Source of the DNA: Thunnus maccoyii
Lineage: Eukaryota; Chordata; Actinopteri; Scombriformes; Scombridae
DNA length: 64,000 nucleotides
Assembly: GCF_910596095.1 (NCBI RefSeq)
Contig: NC_056534.1
Location: 37,472,088-37,536,087, forward strand
Direction of reading: 5' to 3'
The notes beneath the pieces were generated by a model, which was not told the origin of the DNA, ran no database searches, and saw only the letters and a program-made list of their open reading frames with translations. Of this stretch, positions 38,572 to 51,921 are shown one piece after another. Numbering within the stretch: the first letter of the stretch is position 1; each line of letters opens with the position of its first letter. The position numbers were made by a program, and so were the translations under genes.

Positions 38572-40066
38572 TTTATTTAAAAAAAGACCAAAACAACCAA
38601 AAATGAACAATGTGCATTAACAAACAGGCTGCTGTGCGTCAGTCCTACAGATGTGTACATACATTCCTTTGTGGCGGAGAACATCGTACTTTGCACATTA
38701 CAGTATGTGCCTTAATGTTACAATAAAAACAAAACATCATACTAATAAAAAAGGCAGAAGCAAAATAAATTATGTAAATTAGCACTGAAAAGGAAACAAA
38801 AATCGGTGTGAAGAACAAAGAGACTTTCTTCAGCGCTTCTCTGTAACATGAAGCACACTGTTGACTCAGACAGGATGTCTGTCGTACACACAGAGCTGAG
38901 CAGGTGTTCAAAGGTTTGATTGAACGTGTTAAATAACAGCTGTACAATGTAAAGGTTAGACTGGCCTGGCTGGAACAAAAACAATTCACCGTGGTTGGTG
39001 CCGATATATAGTATTACTGTATTTACAGCCAGATGTCAACAATCTTAAAACCTCTTGTATATTTCCATAAATAAATTAAAGAATCTCTTATATATTTACA
39101 ATATTTCTTGATTAAAATTTACAGTTGTAAAAAGGCAACACCAAAGTGAACTTAAGAGTGTTTTACAAAATATGTACACAGACTATTTACAGTGTTATGA
39201 TAAGCAATCACTTACAATCACTTTTTACTTCTTTGTTCATTTACAAATGAACATATTCTTCATTTTGGTTAACTTCAGAAAATTCAGCAGCTTTTCTATT
39301 CACAATGTAAACCATCTGTGACTTCCATACTCTGAAACCTTATTTATAGATAGGTCACAAAAGGGGAAAAAAATGATGGTAGTGATTAACATGTGACTTA
39401 AGTTTGAGCCAAACTATAATGGATGATAATAGTGAAAAAAAATGCCTCTGATATGAGAGCCAACAAAACTCTATACCCAAGAGAAGAGAAAAGCCACAGA
39501 GTAATTATGAAGGCCATCCCGCTGAGGGCTAAAGCACTATCTGGCATTAAATACCACAGAAACTGGTTTGGAAGGTCAGTAAGGCATGTTCGTACACCCG
39601 AAAAACTTAACTAAACTACCAGTGTGTGGGTGGAAGGCACAGATCAGGCTTTTCAAGTTTAACTTGCAAATGAGACTTGTTACATTTCTTTAGGTAATGA
39701 CAAAGTAAGAAAGCATCTGCATCTTTCAAAATGACAGAATGCTGAGATAGACAATTTTCAGGTTCGGCTTCAAAAGAATCAAAGCTCTGGGATTAAGAAC
39801 GTCATCTTCTGAAACCATTTTGTGGCTTCCTGCAGTTATGCTCTACTATGTCTTCATTTCTATTTCTTTTTTTTTTTCAGTTCTCCCTTTAGACTTGGAC
39901 GGCACACTGCTGAGGTCAGAAACATAAGCCACAAAATGAGGTCACCAGGGAGGTAAGGGGCTGTTATAAGCAGCAGCAGTAGAAAAAAATGGCTTTTGTT
40001 GCTTCACCTTTACATCAGAGAAAAAAAATCACTTCAAATAAAACTAACGCCTTCTTCATCTTTGGG
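38572..40066 (-). other. LDLR 3' UTR (inferred)
   Basis: A minus-strand AATAAA (38577-38572) lies 1.5 kb past the LDLR stop codon. The stretch is AT-rich with several ATTTA motifs on the coding strand, as expected of the long, AU-rich LDLR 3' UTR of mammals. It is inferred from the signal and composition only. Confidence 0.5.
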
Positions 40067-43000
40067 TCATGCGACATCCACGTCATCCATGCTCAGCATT
40101 TGCCTCTGCAAAAAGAAAAAAACATAACATTGAATGAGCAAACTACATACTTATGGTGCATTTTAAGGAAGAATATTCAATAATAATAATAAGTGACTTG
40201 GCATCAAAGTGAAGATACCTGAGGGTAAACATAGCCGTCAGAGCTGTTCCTGCAGATGTGCACCTCATCCTCAGTGGTTTTCTGATACACGGGGTTGTCA
40301 AAGTGGATGGTGTTGGTGTTCTTCAGACGCCAGTGTCTCCACAGCAACACTGCTCCAAACACCAGCAGGGACATGACCACTACAAGGAAGGAGTGAAACA
40401 GCCATTTGAATTACAAAGTGTGAGTGAGTGGGGCAGGCTGAGGTGTTTAACAGACGCACAGAGAGAAGCTGAAATGTGGAACTTACTTATCGGCAGCACG
40501 ATGTAGAGAGCGATAGAGTGGGACGACTCGGCTTCTGCGGGCATGGCTGCGTACCTGTTGTTAGCTGAAAAAGCAGAGAGTAAAATGTTTATGTTATATT
40601 TCTTTGATATTCAAAGACATTTTGGGAAATACACTTATTCACTGTCTTTCTGAGAGATAGATGAGAATATCGATACCACTCATGCCTGTCTACATAGACA
40701 TGAAGCTACAGCCAGTAAACAGTTAGCTTAGCTTAGCAACCAGCTGAGACACTGCACCCGGCCAAGAAATAGTCCAGCACATAGTGAAGCCATAAAACCA
40801 CAATTTGTCTTTTTTACACTATGATTTTTATTCTGTTTGTGCTAATTAGTGGGCTTTAGAGGTGCTGGGAGGCCAGGCTAATTTTTTACCCTTGTTTCAA
40901 GTCTTAACACTAAAATAAGATAACTAGCTACAAATATGAGAGTAGTATAGAGCTCATTATAAGCAGGTAACCATAGCAACAATACTTTCCAAACAATACC
41001 ATAGCACCTCACATTGCGTTTTATCAGTTAACTCACATCTGATAAAACTAAGAAAATTATGTGTCAGCTGATTACAAACAATCTTTATTGAAAGTCAACA
41101 ATCGTGCAAGTGACCCTGCGAGGCTGCACTTACAGCAGCACAGCAGAGCTTTGAGCTAAATGCTAATGTCCGCATGCTAACATGCTCTGAGAGACAATGC
41201 TAACATGATGAATGGGTAAAATGTTAATTATTCTCACCATCTTAATTAGCACTAAACCCAAAGAAAGAAAAACAAAGCTGATGGGAATGTCATTTGCATG
41301 TATTTAGTCACAAATTTTGTGTATTCATTCATTTATTTTCTTCATGCATTTTATTAAGGTACGGACCCCCATGAACTGTGTCTTTTGAAGTTTGAACTGA
41401 ATTGAAAATATTGAACAAATTAAAATTTTAACCCACTAGATGAAAAGTTAAGAGTTCACCAAAGATATCACAGTTAATTCTGTTGGTAATGACTTAGCGT
41501 GGTAGCTAGCGTGGCTAAAAACATTTTAAACCCAGCTTCCCTTTTTTCCGTTGTTAAGAGGTATCTCAGGTAAATTTTCAAACAACTATTCTCTGTTGCA
41601 GATAGATTTTCATGACTTCGTCAGTACATTGCGTTGATAAAACTGATTCTTTGCTGCTTCCTGTACCTTGACCAGTAGCAGCAGGTTCTTGTGTGCTCTG
41701 CGTGGAGGAGACTTTTGGCTCCTGCGGCAAAATAGCTGAGGTAGTTGTGGGCCTTTTGGTAGCTCTGGTGGTGGTGGTGGTTGTAGTTGCAGTAGTTGTC
41801 GTCGTAGTGGTAGGCTGACTGGGTGTGGTAGGCTTGTTGGGAGCCTTTGGCGGGAGGGTTGTACCAGTTTTGTTTTTAGCAGGAGGGGCAACTGGGCCTG
41901 CCAGGAAAGTAAAAATAAGGGTTACCATCATGATTCTGTGTTAAATTTCAGTTCATTTGTAGTGCCAAGTGCAGGGGACACCTACTTGTCACACATTTCC
42001 TCATGTCAGGTCCCATGGTCATGTGGTCAGGACAGGCACAAGTGTATTTAGGAGAGTGCTGGTTGATCAGAGGGGCAGGGAGGCACATAAACTCACAACC
42101 TCCATTCATACCGTTGCTCTTACTGCACCAGTTCGTACCTACAAGAGAGAAAGATGCGTATAATAAAAGAGAAAGGATTAGAAAATGTGATATGGCCTCT
42201 ATAGTTTGTTAGTTGATAGTTCTTGATTTTAGCAGCGTTGCTCTACCGATTGGTTGCTTGAGGTTGTGGTACAGTACGATGTCCTCTGGCTGGTCCAGGT
42301 CTCCTGCCAGCTCGGTGATGTCTTTTCCAGTCAGACGGTTGGCAGTGAAGACAGCACTGTTGCTTATGTCCGTCCAAAACACTTTCTCCTGTTTAAAAGG
42401 GAAACAATACAATTCAACGACATTAAATAATTTCCTCAACTACTAATGAATTAATCAAAAAGACTCATTAAGAATTAGCACTACTGATCCAAATATATAG
42501 GGAATAAAGTGCACCCTCAGCAGTTAAAGCTCTTTCTTTATACTTTAAAACATTTTAGCTGGATAATGCTCACAATGCACATTTTTGTGATAACATCTCC
42601 TTTAATAACCTTTATTGACATTTTTTCATCAAGGGAAAAGCCGACTATATAACTTCATAACTAACCTCAAAGACAGCCAGAGACATGGGGTGGGAGAGCT
42701 TTTCCTCGCTGAAAATGAGAGTATGTCTTGTCCCTCCATTCACGTCAATACTGGAGAGAGTGTGCATCTTGGAGTCCACCCAGTACAGACGCTGGTTGAC
42801 CATGTCTGTCCAGACACAGGACGAAACATATGAGGATTTGACATGTTGTTAAAGCCGTATGTATCATACAGATTGAACTGCTGTCATTTAATGTGTTCAT
42901 TGCGTTCTGCTTACCGAGGGTGATGCCACTGGGCCACACAATGTTGTCTGTTACCAAGGCAACGCGGTCAGCTCCATTCAAACCGCTCTTCTCTATCTTA

Positions 43001-46000
43001 GCCTCCTCGCCCCAGTCTGTCCAGTACATGAAGCTGAAGAGGAAACATGAAAACACATGAAAACTGGAATCATGATCCCAAAGACAATCTGTCAAAAGAT
43101 GCAGTTGAACTTTTAAACTTTTACAAGTCATTTAAAACACAACTTTAACCTGACTCACTTTTTTACTGGGTCCACTGCGATGGCTCTCGGCTTCTCCAGG
43201 TTTTCTGTGATGAGGGTCTTCCTCTTACCGCCATCTGTCGTTGCCACAGAGATAGTCTTCAAAACACTGTCAGTCCAGTAGATGTTGCCATGGATCCAGT
43301 CAACCGCAATACCCTCCGGGGCCTCAATCCTGCTGCCAACTACTACAGTATGGTGAGAGGAGTTATGAGCCACGTCTATCTTGGAGCTGTCGGGAGGAAG
43401 ACGAGGGTGGAGAGTTTTACTTTAGAGGCAGATATCATTTCATCCGCAGTCTGGCCTATATCACAGTCTCTCACTCACAAGGTAATCTTTATTAATCTTG
43501 ACCGGCATCTCAACAATCACTGGTCTTTACTAGTTGAACGCGGCACGGAAACCTCATGATTCCACTTTATTCTCTGCTGAAGCACGTTTGACCAAACACT
43601 TAATTTGATAAAGTTTCTGAGTATTTCTAACCTGTAGATTTTCTTCAGGGAAAGGTCCGACCAGAAGAGCATCTTGTTAGGCATGTCCATGTCCAGAGCT
43701 ACCGCATTCTTCAGCTGGGGGATCAGACGGACGTACTCGCTGCGGTCCACCGTCATCTTCCTCACCTCGTGCTTGTTTGTGAAGTACAGGGTGGGCACAG
43801 TGCCTGGAGGAGAAAGAAGAGAAGAGAAAAAGAGGAAAACGGTTCAGCTATTGTCAGATGAGACTTGTACTCTACTTTAAGGGGTACATTTTGAGCAGGG
43901 ATTACCTGATTCAGCTCTGCATGTCTTGGTCACAGGGTCGATCTCGTAACCCTTCTCACAAGCACACTTGTAGCTGCCCGGCAGGTTGAGGCAGATCTGA
44001 CTGCAAATGTCCGGCTCAGCACATTCATCAATGTCTGCAGGTGGAGGATCGGAAGGTCAATTGGAAAAATAGCAGTTGGGGAATTGGAAACATTTCTCAC
44101 AAAGTCATGTTTTAAAGCATTGTTTCTTGAAATAGATCCAAAGTTGGTTACTGACCTACTTCTATAATAGAGTGAGAATTAATGTTTTATCTCTGTTTTT
44201 CATTCTTTTAACGTAAAGACGCTGCAAATGTCTGATTTCCTCCTCTCACCTCCACAGGTTTTCTTGTCCATCTTCAGGCTGTATCCAGCAGGGCAGGAAC
44301 AGTTGTAGCCAACCTTCAGATCGTTGCAGTAATGGGAGCAGCCGCCATTTCTGGTCAAACACTCATTGGTGTCTGTGGGGACCAGATACACAGAGCTTTC
44401 AAGCAGTATTCATGACATCCACTTTCCTACTGGTGCTTCAAATTGTAGGTGGACTCATACAAACCACAAACTATTTAGGCCAGTCAGCCAGGGCTACATG
44501 GCTAGCTGTTTTATTTTCCAGGCTATGATGTGGTTTTTCTTTTTCCCAGAGCAGTTATGGGGCTAAAAGTATTCCCAAACTCTGATACACCTCCTTTTTG
44601 CCAGTTTTTCTGAGCAGTTTTGCAGTACATTGTGGACACAAGAGTGGAAAAGACGCTGTCATAAAAATGTACAGGAAGGTTGTACTTACTGCACTCCTTG
44701 ACAGGTTCATCTGACCAGTCATTGCAGTCTCTCTGATTGTTGCACACCTTCTCCATGCTGATACACTCCCCGCTGCGACACTTGAACATAGTAGGACCTT
44801 CACAAACATTTTCTATGGAGAAGAGCAAGAGAGTATAAATTTAACTGTAATCTAAAGGTATAAGACAACTGAGTGAAGTAGAGTGTATCTCTGGGAGAGT
44901 CACCTTTGTGGCAGCCAATCTCATCACTGAGATCCCTGCAGTCGTGCTTTTTGTCACACTGGAAGCTGCCGTGGATACAGGTACCATCATTACACTGGAA
45001 CTCATCTGGGCGACAAGTAGCACGACCTAGAAGAAGAAGACAAATGGATGAAAACAGGATAAAGTGACAGTGAGACAGAGAGAGAGAGCGAGAGGAAGAA
45101 TGACATGATACAGAATGGAAAATCATCGCTGACATGATCTATTGTGGTTCTCTTACATCAACACTGATGATACACAGTATGTGCAGGATGTTTTCTATGA
45201 TCAAGCATGAATAGGCAACATTTGTTAGGCTCAGTTTTCTATTAAAGTGAACTCTCAGTATGAAGATTCATCAGTGGAAAATAGGAGATGCATAGAATAA
45301 GAAAATCTAGCCAAGAAAGCCGACTCACTGCAGTTGACCTCGTCGGATCGATCCAGGCAGTCCATGCCTCCATCGCAGTGCCAGCTGCCGTGGATACACT
45401 CTCCATTTGCACACTGGAATTCATGGGCGCCGCAGGACACCGCCTTCTTCTCCGGCTGATGTCCAGCACAGTTCTGCGGCCATTCGTCAGACCCGTCGGC
45501 ACAGTCTTGGTCTCCGTCACAGCGCCAGAGAGCCGGCACGCACATGGAGTTGTTGCACTGGAAGGCACGAGAGCTGCAGGTGGGTTTGGGGCAGGAAGCC
45601 TCATCTGAGCCGTCTGAACAGTCGTTGTCGCTGTCACAAACAAAGGTTCTGGATATACACTGGCCGTTGGCGCAACGAAACTCGTCAGTCCTGCATTGTT
45701 TGGCCGCTGCGGTGAGACAGTAGGTGGAGAAGAGAGGAGTTAATGTGATGATGAAGCTGGATCTACACTAACCAACAACAACACACATCAGTGGAGTTAT
45801 TGAGGTTCTCATAACCTTATGTTTATTTCTAAATACCATATTTACATTTATTAACTGTACATCAGGATTGTTTGTTGGTTTTGGCACCTTTCTCTATGCT
45901 GCTAACACTCCTATCTGCAGACACAAACCTTTCAAGGACAGTTTTATGTATTTAATCATTTATTGCAACTTCCTTTTTATTTTCATTTCTATACTACACA

Positions 46001-49000
46001 TCTACTCTTGTGCTTCCTTATCCTGCTGTGACAGTTCATTTTATAAATAAAGTTTATCTTGTCTTAACCTATCTTAAATTAAATGAATTCCTATAAGACA
46101 CTATACTTCTGTAGGCTAAATCAGTGTCTTCCTCTACAAAGTTGCCTGGTTTTTATTTATTGAGTTTGTATTGTTTGTGATGTTGTTCAAAGTGTGAAAT
46201 ACTTATACATAAAACTTACTGCAGTTTCTCTCATCAGCCCCGTTGTTGCATTCAGCTTTGCCATCACAGTGCCAGCCTTTTGGTATACACTGGTTCATGG
46301 GAGGTCCACAGTTGAACTTTGTTGGCGGACAGGTTTTAACCGCTGAGGACAGAAAATAGAAGAATGACTCAAGTGATTTCATGTATTAACAGAGAGATAA
46401 CACTGTGACTACGGTTAAGAGTTTACTGTGAACTGAATAATCACATCCTTCTGGAAACAATAGCTTTATCAATGTGTGTCTGAAACTATTTATTTATTAA
46501 TTGAGAAAACAATAGTCAGATGAATCCCACCCAAAAAAAAACATAATCATTAGTTGCAGCCATATTCCTGTTTATTGCATTTTAATTTTATTTACAAATA
46601 GTCTTAAGCCCTAAGAGATAAAATAACTCACCACAGCTTGCAGGTAATTCATCTGTTCCATCACCACAATCGTCCGTCCCATCACAAATCCAGTTGCTGG
46701 TGATACACCTCCCGTTTCCACACTTAAACTGACTGGAGCTGCATGTGTATGCTGCATCTGCAAATCATAAAAACAGGAGAGTTCATTCAGGGTGACATGA
46801 GACTCGCTGCAGAGTTACATTAACACCACGAGCTCAATTGCTCAATTTAAAATGCTCGTGACCCCCTCGCAGTAACGTGAGCTTGCGTCAACACACACAA
46901 AAAAAAACAGATTTCCTTGTGAGGTTGATGTTAAACTGAAAATTACACACAGGACAAAAAATTACAATCAAATACAGATAACTGACGGTGTGAACGCCTC
47001 ACCTTTTACTCTTTGCTTAAATCAGAGGAGATTAAGAATAACAACACTGTGTGTTTCCCTGAATCATGTCAGAACAAGAAATTAAGTTATAATACTTTTT
47101 ATGTAAAGAATAAGAATAGAATAGACATCTTTATTGTGCACTCATGTGGAAATTCGTCTTTGGCTTCAAAGACTCAAAAACTACCTCTGCCGTGGGTTAG
47201 AATACATGAGATAAAGACAATAAATGATAGGTCCTGTAATGATAAACGGTTGGGATGGAGGACTAAATAAAGTATGTGGACATGGGAAACCCTTTCTTCA
47301 CACCATCAACAGTTGGTCAACCCTTCTTTCTTTCATTTCCCCAAAACACACCCATGAACACAAACAGAACTTCAAACAGAATAAAACAAAGAATGGGAGG
47401 GGAGGAAACAGATTTTTTAAAAAAGATATTAGATTCTCTACAAAAAGGTGATGATGCAGCTTTGGTAGAAATTTCCACTCATCAGACAGAAAGACCCACA
47501 AATGACATGTTCTGTTTATGTACTTTAAACGTTGATCAAATGTAAAACTGTTCATCTTGTGCAGGTGTATCCTCAGTAGTAGTAAATATTACTGTTACTG
47601 ATGTGAAAAGACATCAAAATTTACCCCAAACACACATCTGTTACTGTGGTTTGACACAGTTCAGGTCAAACTATTCTCAGTTCTCAGTTTGTCATCTAAG
47701 TGGAAACAGCTTCACTGCTCGGCCTGAGGTTTAAACCTTTGACCTCTCATTGACCCTGGTTTATTTTAGGATTTTGCCCCGAGCCAATCACACCTCAGTG
47801 AACATGCCGCCATAACAGAGAGGACATCAACATCAACCAACGCAGGCCGACCGTTCACACTCTTGAGCGAGTGCAGCGCGGCATCCTCCGTCACCTCTGC
47901 ACCGCCGGTCTCTCCTGTGACCTGGAGGCCGGAGTAATGTCAGTCAGACTATCCCTTTAAGACAATAGCATGGGAGGAGTTGAACAATCACACCACCAGT
48001 TGCTGATTGGTCCCAGTGTGGCATTCCTCATTGCAGCATCACCACCACAGTGACCCACAGACAGAGGCGGAGACTCAAAACACAAGGAAGTCTGTCAGCT
48101 TGGTGGATGAGTGGAAGAGGTACAGTACAGGTCTGACCAGTTACAATTGAGTAATTCTGAGTTTCAGATGCTTGTAAAATTAGGAAAGGATGCTTTCCCA
48201 ATACTGTAACTCCCTCCTGCTTTAAAATGTCTGTTTTTTTTGTATCTGTTGAGGAAATTAAGTTGTTTTGAGGTTTTACTGATTAGAGGAAAAACATTTT
48301 TGGCTGTCTCTGAGAGGCTCTTCCTGCTTACCCCATACGCTCACACTTTCACGGAAACCACTAACACACACACACAAACCTCCCCCACACATGACGGGCA
48401 AGCGAGGCGTGAAGCCAGCGAGGATTGCAAGAACAGAGTTTCCAAAGCAGAGTCCAGCTGTTCTTGGAGTGTAGATACGCGTTGACACATTTACAACAAA
48501 AATTTCAAGTATCTCTCTTCAACTCTCCCTCACTTTCCCTCTTTGCCAAACGTTCATTCATTCCGTTTGCAGGAGAAGAAGGAAAAGTAGGTCAAACGTT
48601 GACCCTTCTTGACCTCCAAACTCCTGACCTCGTCTCTGAGGGTGGAAACTGTAAAGTATACACGCCAATGTTTTTCCTTTTCCATAGCTAATCTTCTCTG
48701 TTGCTTCCACAAATGGGTCATGAGCCTCCTGAGAATACTGTTCAGCAAGATGAAGTTTCCTGTACTTCTTTACAGTTAGACTTCTCCGTGGAGAGACGTG
48801 CAGGTTTAAGATGATTATTTATTCACTGCTCTGTCCTGAGCACCTATAAGTTGAATTTGGCCCCAAAAAGCCACCATTATGTTTCCTCTCATATGTAAAA
48901 ACCTCAAATCTGTCAAGCACAGCAGACGTTCCTATTAAACATAATTTTAAGGTTTTTTAAAGGTTTTTGACATAATCCTGCTGCTGCATCTTAATTTAAA

Positions 49001-51464
49001 CAGCAGAACAAGCTACTGACATGTACACCGACAGAGAAACCTGTTTGAACTGTATCTCAGGCCTCTGCTATTTATACCTACAGTGGGGGCCCTGGCAACC
49101 AGCAGACTGCGTGATCATAACACTACCATGTAAGGCCATTTGAATACTACCTCAAACAAACAACAGACTGTGAATGATTCACTTCAAAATGTGTGAAAAA
49201 GAATACTTGTTTGACAGCAGAGACTGGCCGGATGAATGGCAGATACTCTAAAGAGGTTAGACCAGCTGTCAGCACAACGCCGCACGGCAACAATCCTCCT
49301 TTGTGATCACATGTGACTTTGTTCACTAACAATGCGTTCCTGTCTTTTTATGGCGCATGCATGCAGTACACACACATTAAAAACCTTCACAAAAAGGTGT
49401 GTTTATTGACTCAAACATACAGCCAGCAGTTAATAAATAACCAGGATGCATGTGCATCAAGAGGACCGACAGCACTTATTTCTGCTTTGGATCTGGGTTT
49501 GTATTGGCTCAGTCATCTGACTGCACTTTTATTGAGATGAATTATTTTATTGAGATGAATTCAGTGGACTTCTAGTAAATTAACACTGCTGTGTAGTCCA
49601 ACATGCCAAGAAACGGTCTAACCATCTTAGTTAAAGACGTCGCGCCTAGAGAGTCAGAGAAAGTTTTTAATGAAGGCATCATCTGCAGACATATCAAACT
49701 GCTGTACGTTTCCTATCTGTGGCTTTCACCTGATGTCAGTATCTTACCCCTGCAGCTACTCTGCTGACGCTGTGGTTAAATTCACTGAAGCATGCAGATG
49801 TGTAAGTGACAAAGGCCTCTCTAATTGTACAGTTGGAGGTATTTCCGAATGATTGATGGATGAAGCTGGATGGGTGCATGTAAGACTCGTCTCAGACCTC
49901 CGTGAGTCATGACAACTTCAAAGTTTAGACTCCCGAGAAGAAAAAAGATCTGTGGCTTTTAGTGCTCTTCACTACAGTCCGTGGCTCTGCCTCATTTCAA
50001 GAGTATGATAAATACAAAGGAATACATTAAACAAACCAGAGCCAGACATTCAAATACACACACACACAGAAAACACACGTGAATGCTGCTGCACACACAC
50101 CAAGCAGATCTGATGACTGGAAGTGAGAGCCATTAACTGGAAAAAAAACTCAAGTTTTAATCCGAAAAGCTGTTGGAGGAGAGTTGAGATTATTGGAGGA
50201 TTACTAGAGCAGCTGGCAGAATGGGGCTGAAGCCAGGTTAATTCTCAGCACATTGTTGGTCTTAAAGGGCGTTAGGTTCACTCCTTCAATCATGTTTCTT
50301 TTTGTTTGTTTGTTTTTTGCCTGAAAATGTAGCTGAAGACTTTTAATTTTGCCTTTCTGTCCAGAAACTGAGTGGTTTCCTATAGAGCTGCAGAGGAAAA
50401 AGGAAAATGTCTGAGGCTAAAAATAAACATATTTATTAATATCTCATCATCAAACAGTTTAAAATGTTTTCTTTGGCTTTCTCTTGATTTTACACTTTGT
50501 ATTTTATGGTTTGATCACTTCATTCTGCAAGTTTTTAGATTATTTTCTGTCCCTTTTAACTCCTTTACTTCTTCCCATAAAGCAGTTTGTGTTATTTCTG
50601 CTTCTAAAGGAGCCACATAAATGAACTTTGCTTAATTGTCTTGATTTTTTTGCTTCTGTGTGGAATATGCAGTGTTTTTATGAATGTATGAAATATTAAT
50701 TAATTTATTTATTTATTCCATGTAGCTAAATAAAACCTTTGAAAGCTCTTGTGTGTGTGTGTGTCATTACTTTAATAGGAATAAATGGAACTGAGGAGGG
50801 TAAACAAACACAGCAGCAGCTTTGAATCTGCTTTTCCTGCATCTCTTATCCTCCAGCATGCTGCAGGGCGGATGCAGAGACGCAGGAGTTTTTTTAGCCG
50901 CACCCTGTGTCGTTGACAACCGCCTGTTTCTGCGTTTATTCCTCCCATCTGAAACTTGAAACCGGCCGGCGCCACCGGCGAAAGCGATTGGCTGTACGGC
51001 TGCATCTTAGAGCGAAACAAACCAATTAAGCTGCTGTGCGTAAATTCCATTCATGCCGAAATTGTACACCACACAGTGTTGTTATTACTGATATTATTGT
51101 AATTTATATTATTGGTTAATGTAGTTATCACAATTGTTGAAAATGTTTTACATCATGTTCAGCGCAGGAGCATCACGGAAAGATTTTCATTTGTAGCCGT
51201 GGAAACCCGAATAACACAATAAATGTGTGATTTCCATTCGCTGTGACGTGTAAATATTCATGCATTCACCTTTAGCTTCATGTACAGCTGCAGTGACACT
51301 ACCCTGAAACTTCGAAACACTGGAGCATCCTTCTCTCTGCGTGTGGTAAGAAAGATACAAGCCAGGAAATGACATTTCTTACCTGCTTGAGGCGACCAGT
51401 GAATGAGCATCAGCAGACACCAACATGTTGACAGGCCGGCGAGTCCCCTCCACATCCCAAACAT
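40067..51464 (-). CDS. ldlr: Low-density lipoprotein receptor
   Basis: Cell-surface receptor that binds apoB/apoE lipoproteins and internalises them through clathrin pits. Eighteen minus-strand exons, in transcript order: 51464-51383, 46757-46632, 46342-46220, 45706-45329, 45026-44904, 44812-44690, 44372-44250, 44034-43906, 43803-43632, 43386-43159, 43033-42915, 42805-42666, 42388-42247, 42138-41986, 41897-41667, 40564-40487, 40379-40219 and 40105-40067. They total 2670 nt, 889 residues (human 860). Order: signal peptide ([18 protein letters not shown]), seven LDL-A repeats each with an SDE/TDE/ADE-type acidic motif (exon 4 holds three), EGF-A, EGF-B, YWTD propeller, EGF-C, a Thr-rich O-glycosylation exon, a membrane helix, then the FDNPVY endocytosis signal (40285-40302). 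Several exon lengths equal the human ones. Seven rather than eight LDL-A repeats and linkage to SMARCA4 exclude VLDLR. Confidence 0.97.
40610..41330 (+). repeat. Teleost dispersed repeats in LDLR intron 15
   Basis: The first part has GAGAGATAGATGAGAATATC, GATACCACTCATGCCTGTC, TGAAGCTACAGCCAGTAAAC and AGTTAGCTTAGCTTAGCA, a repeat I recognise from percomorph genomes. The second part (about 41100-41260) has TTTGAGCTAAATGCTAATGT and GCATGCTAACATGCTC, another common family. The 1.1-kb intron (40565-41666) holds little else. Confidence 0.65.
46758..51382 (-). other. LDLR intron 1 (4.6 kb)
   Basis: A phase-1 intron between the signal-peptide exon and the first LDL-A exon. It is mostly AT-rich and unique-looking, with short CA runs (50059, 50749) and a GC-rich island at 47820-47945. 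No coding exon is supported. Confidence 0.8.
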
Positions 51465-51676
51465 GTCCTGTCCTCCTATTTGTGTCCTTATTTGACAGCA
51501 AAAGAAAAGTCAGCTGTGGACACAGGTTGTGGGAGAGTTCACACTGTTGTTGGATCTGTGCGTAAAAAGGCTGCGGATCAGCAGAGTCACGCAGCGGCTG
51601 TGCGTAAAAAGGAGAGTGCATGAAAAATATTATGAGGTTCGAGTCACATCCGACCATTTTCTATGAGGCTGACAGG

Positions 51677-51703
51677 AGGGCGGGGCTAAAGCAGTGGTGT
51701 GAT
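51677..51703 (-). promoter_or_regulatory. Candidate sterol regulatory element with adjacent Sp1 box, LDLR promoter
   Basis: On the LDLR strand, ATCACACCAC (51703-51694) matches the human SRE-1 (ATCACCCCAC) at 9 of 10 bases. A GC box (GCCCCGCCCT, 51686-51677) lies 7 bases downstream. A second GC-rich block with a GGCGGGGCT core lies just upstream (51729-51721). The order Sp1, SRE, Sp1 about 210-265 bases before the ATG parallels human promoter repeats 1-3. SREBP-2 control is inferred. Confidence 0.6.
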
Positions 51704-51775
51704 GTTTGAAATTGTACGTGAGCCCCGCCGGGGGGAGGAGCCACAGTGGTGCTGTATCATTGAGATGGCGCACGC

Positions 51776-51867
51776 GTGTGTGTGTGTGTGTGTGTGGGTG
51801 TGTGTGTGTGTATCTCGTCCTTGCATCACCTCTCCATCCATCTATCTCTTCCGCCCAAACTGGTGTG

Positions 51868-51916
<49 letters not shown>
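51776..51916. repeat. Two (GT)n microsatellites next to the LDLR promoter
   Basis: GT runs at 51776-51811 (one interruption) and 51863-51916 (one interruption), separated by about 50 unique bases. Confidence 0.95.

Positions 51917-51921
<5 letters not shown>

Noticed and set aside
45242-45643. 133-codon minus-strand frame over LDLR exon 4
   Set aside because: It is the wrong frame of the LDL-A repeat exon. The correct frame (45706-45329) shows the Cys-rich SDE repeats and joins both neighbours in phase.
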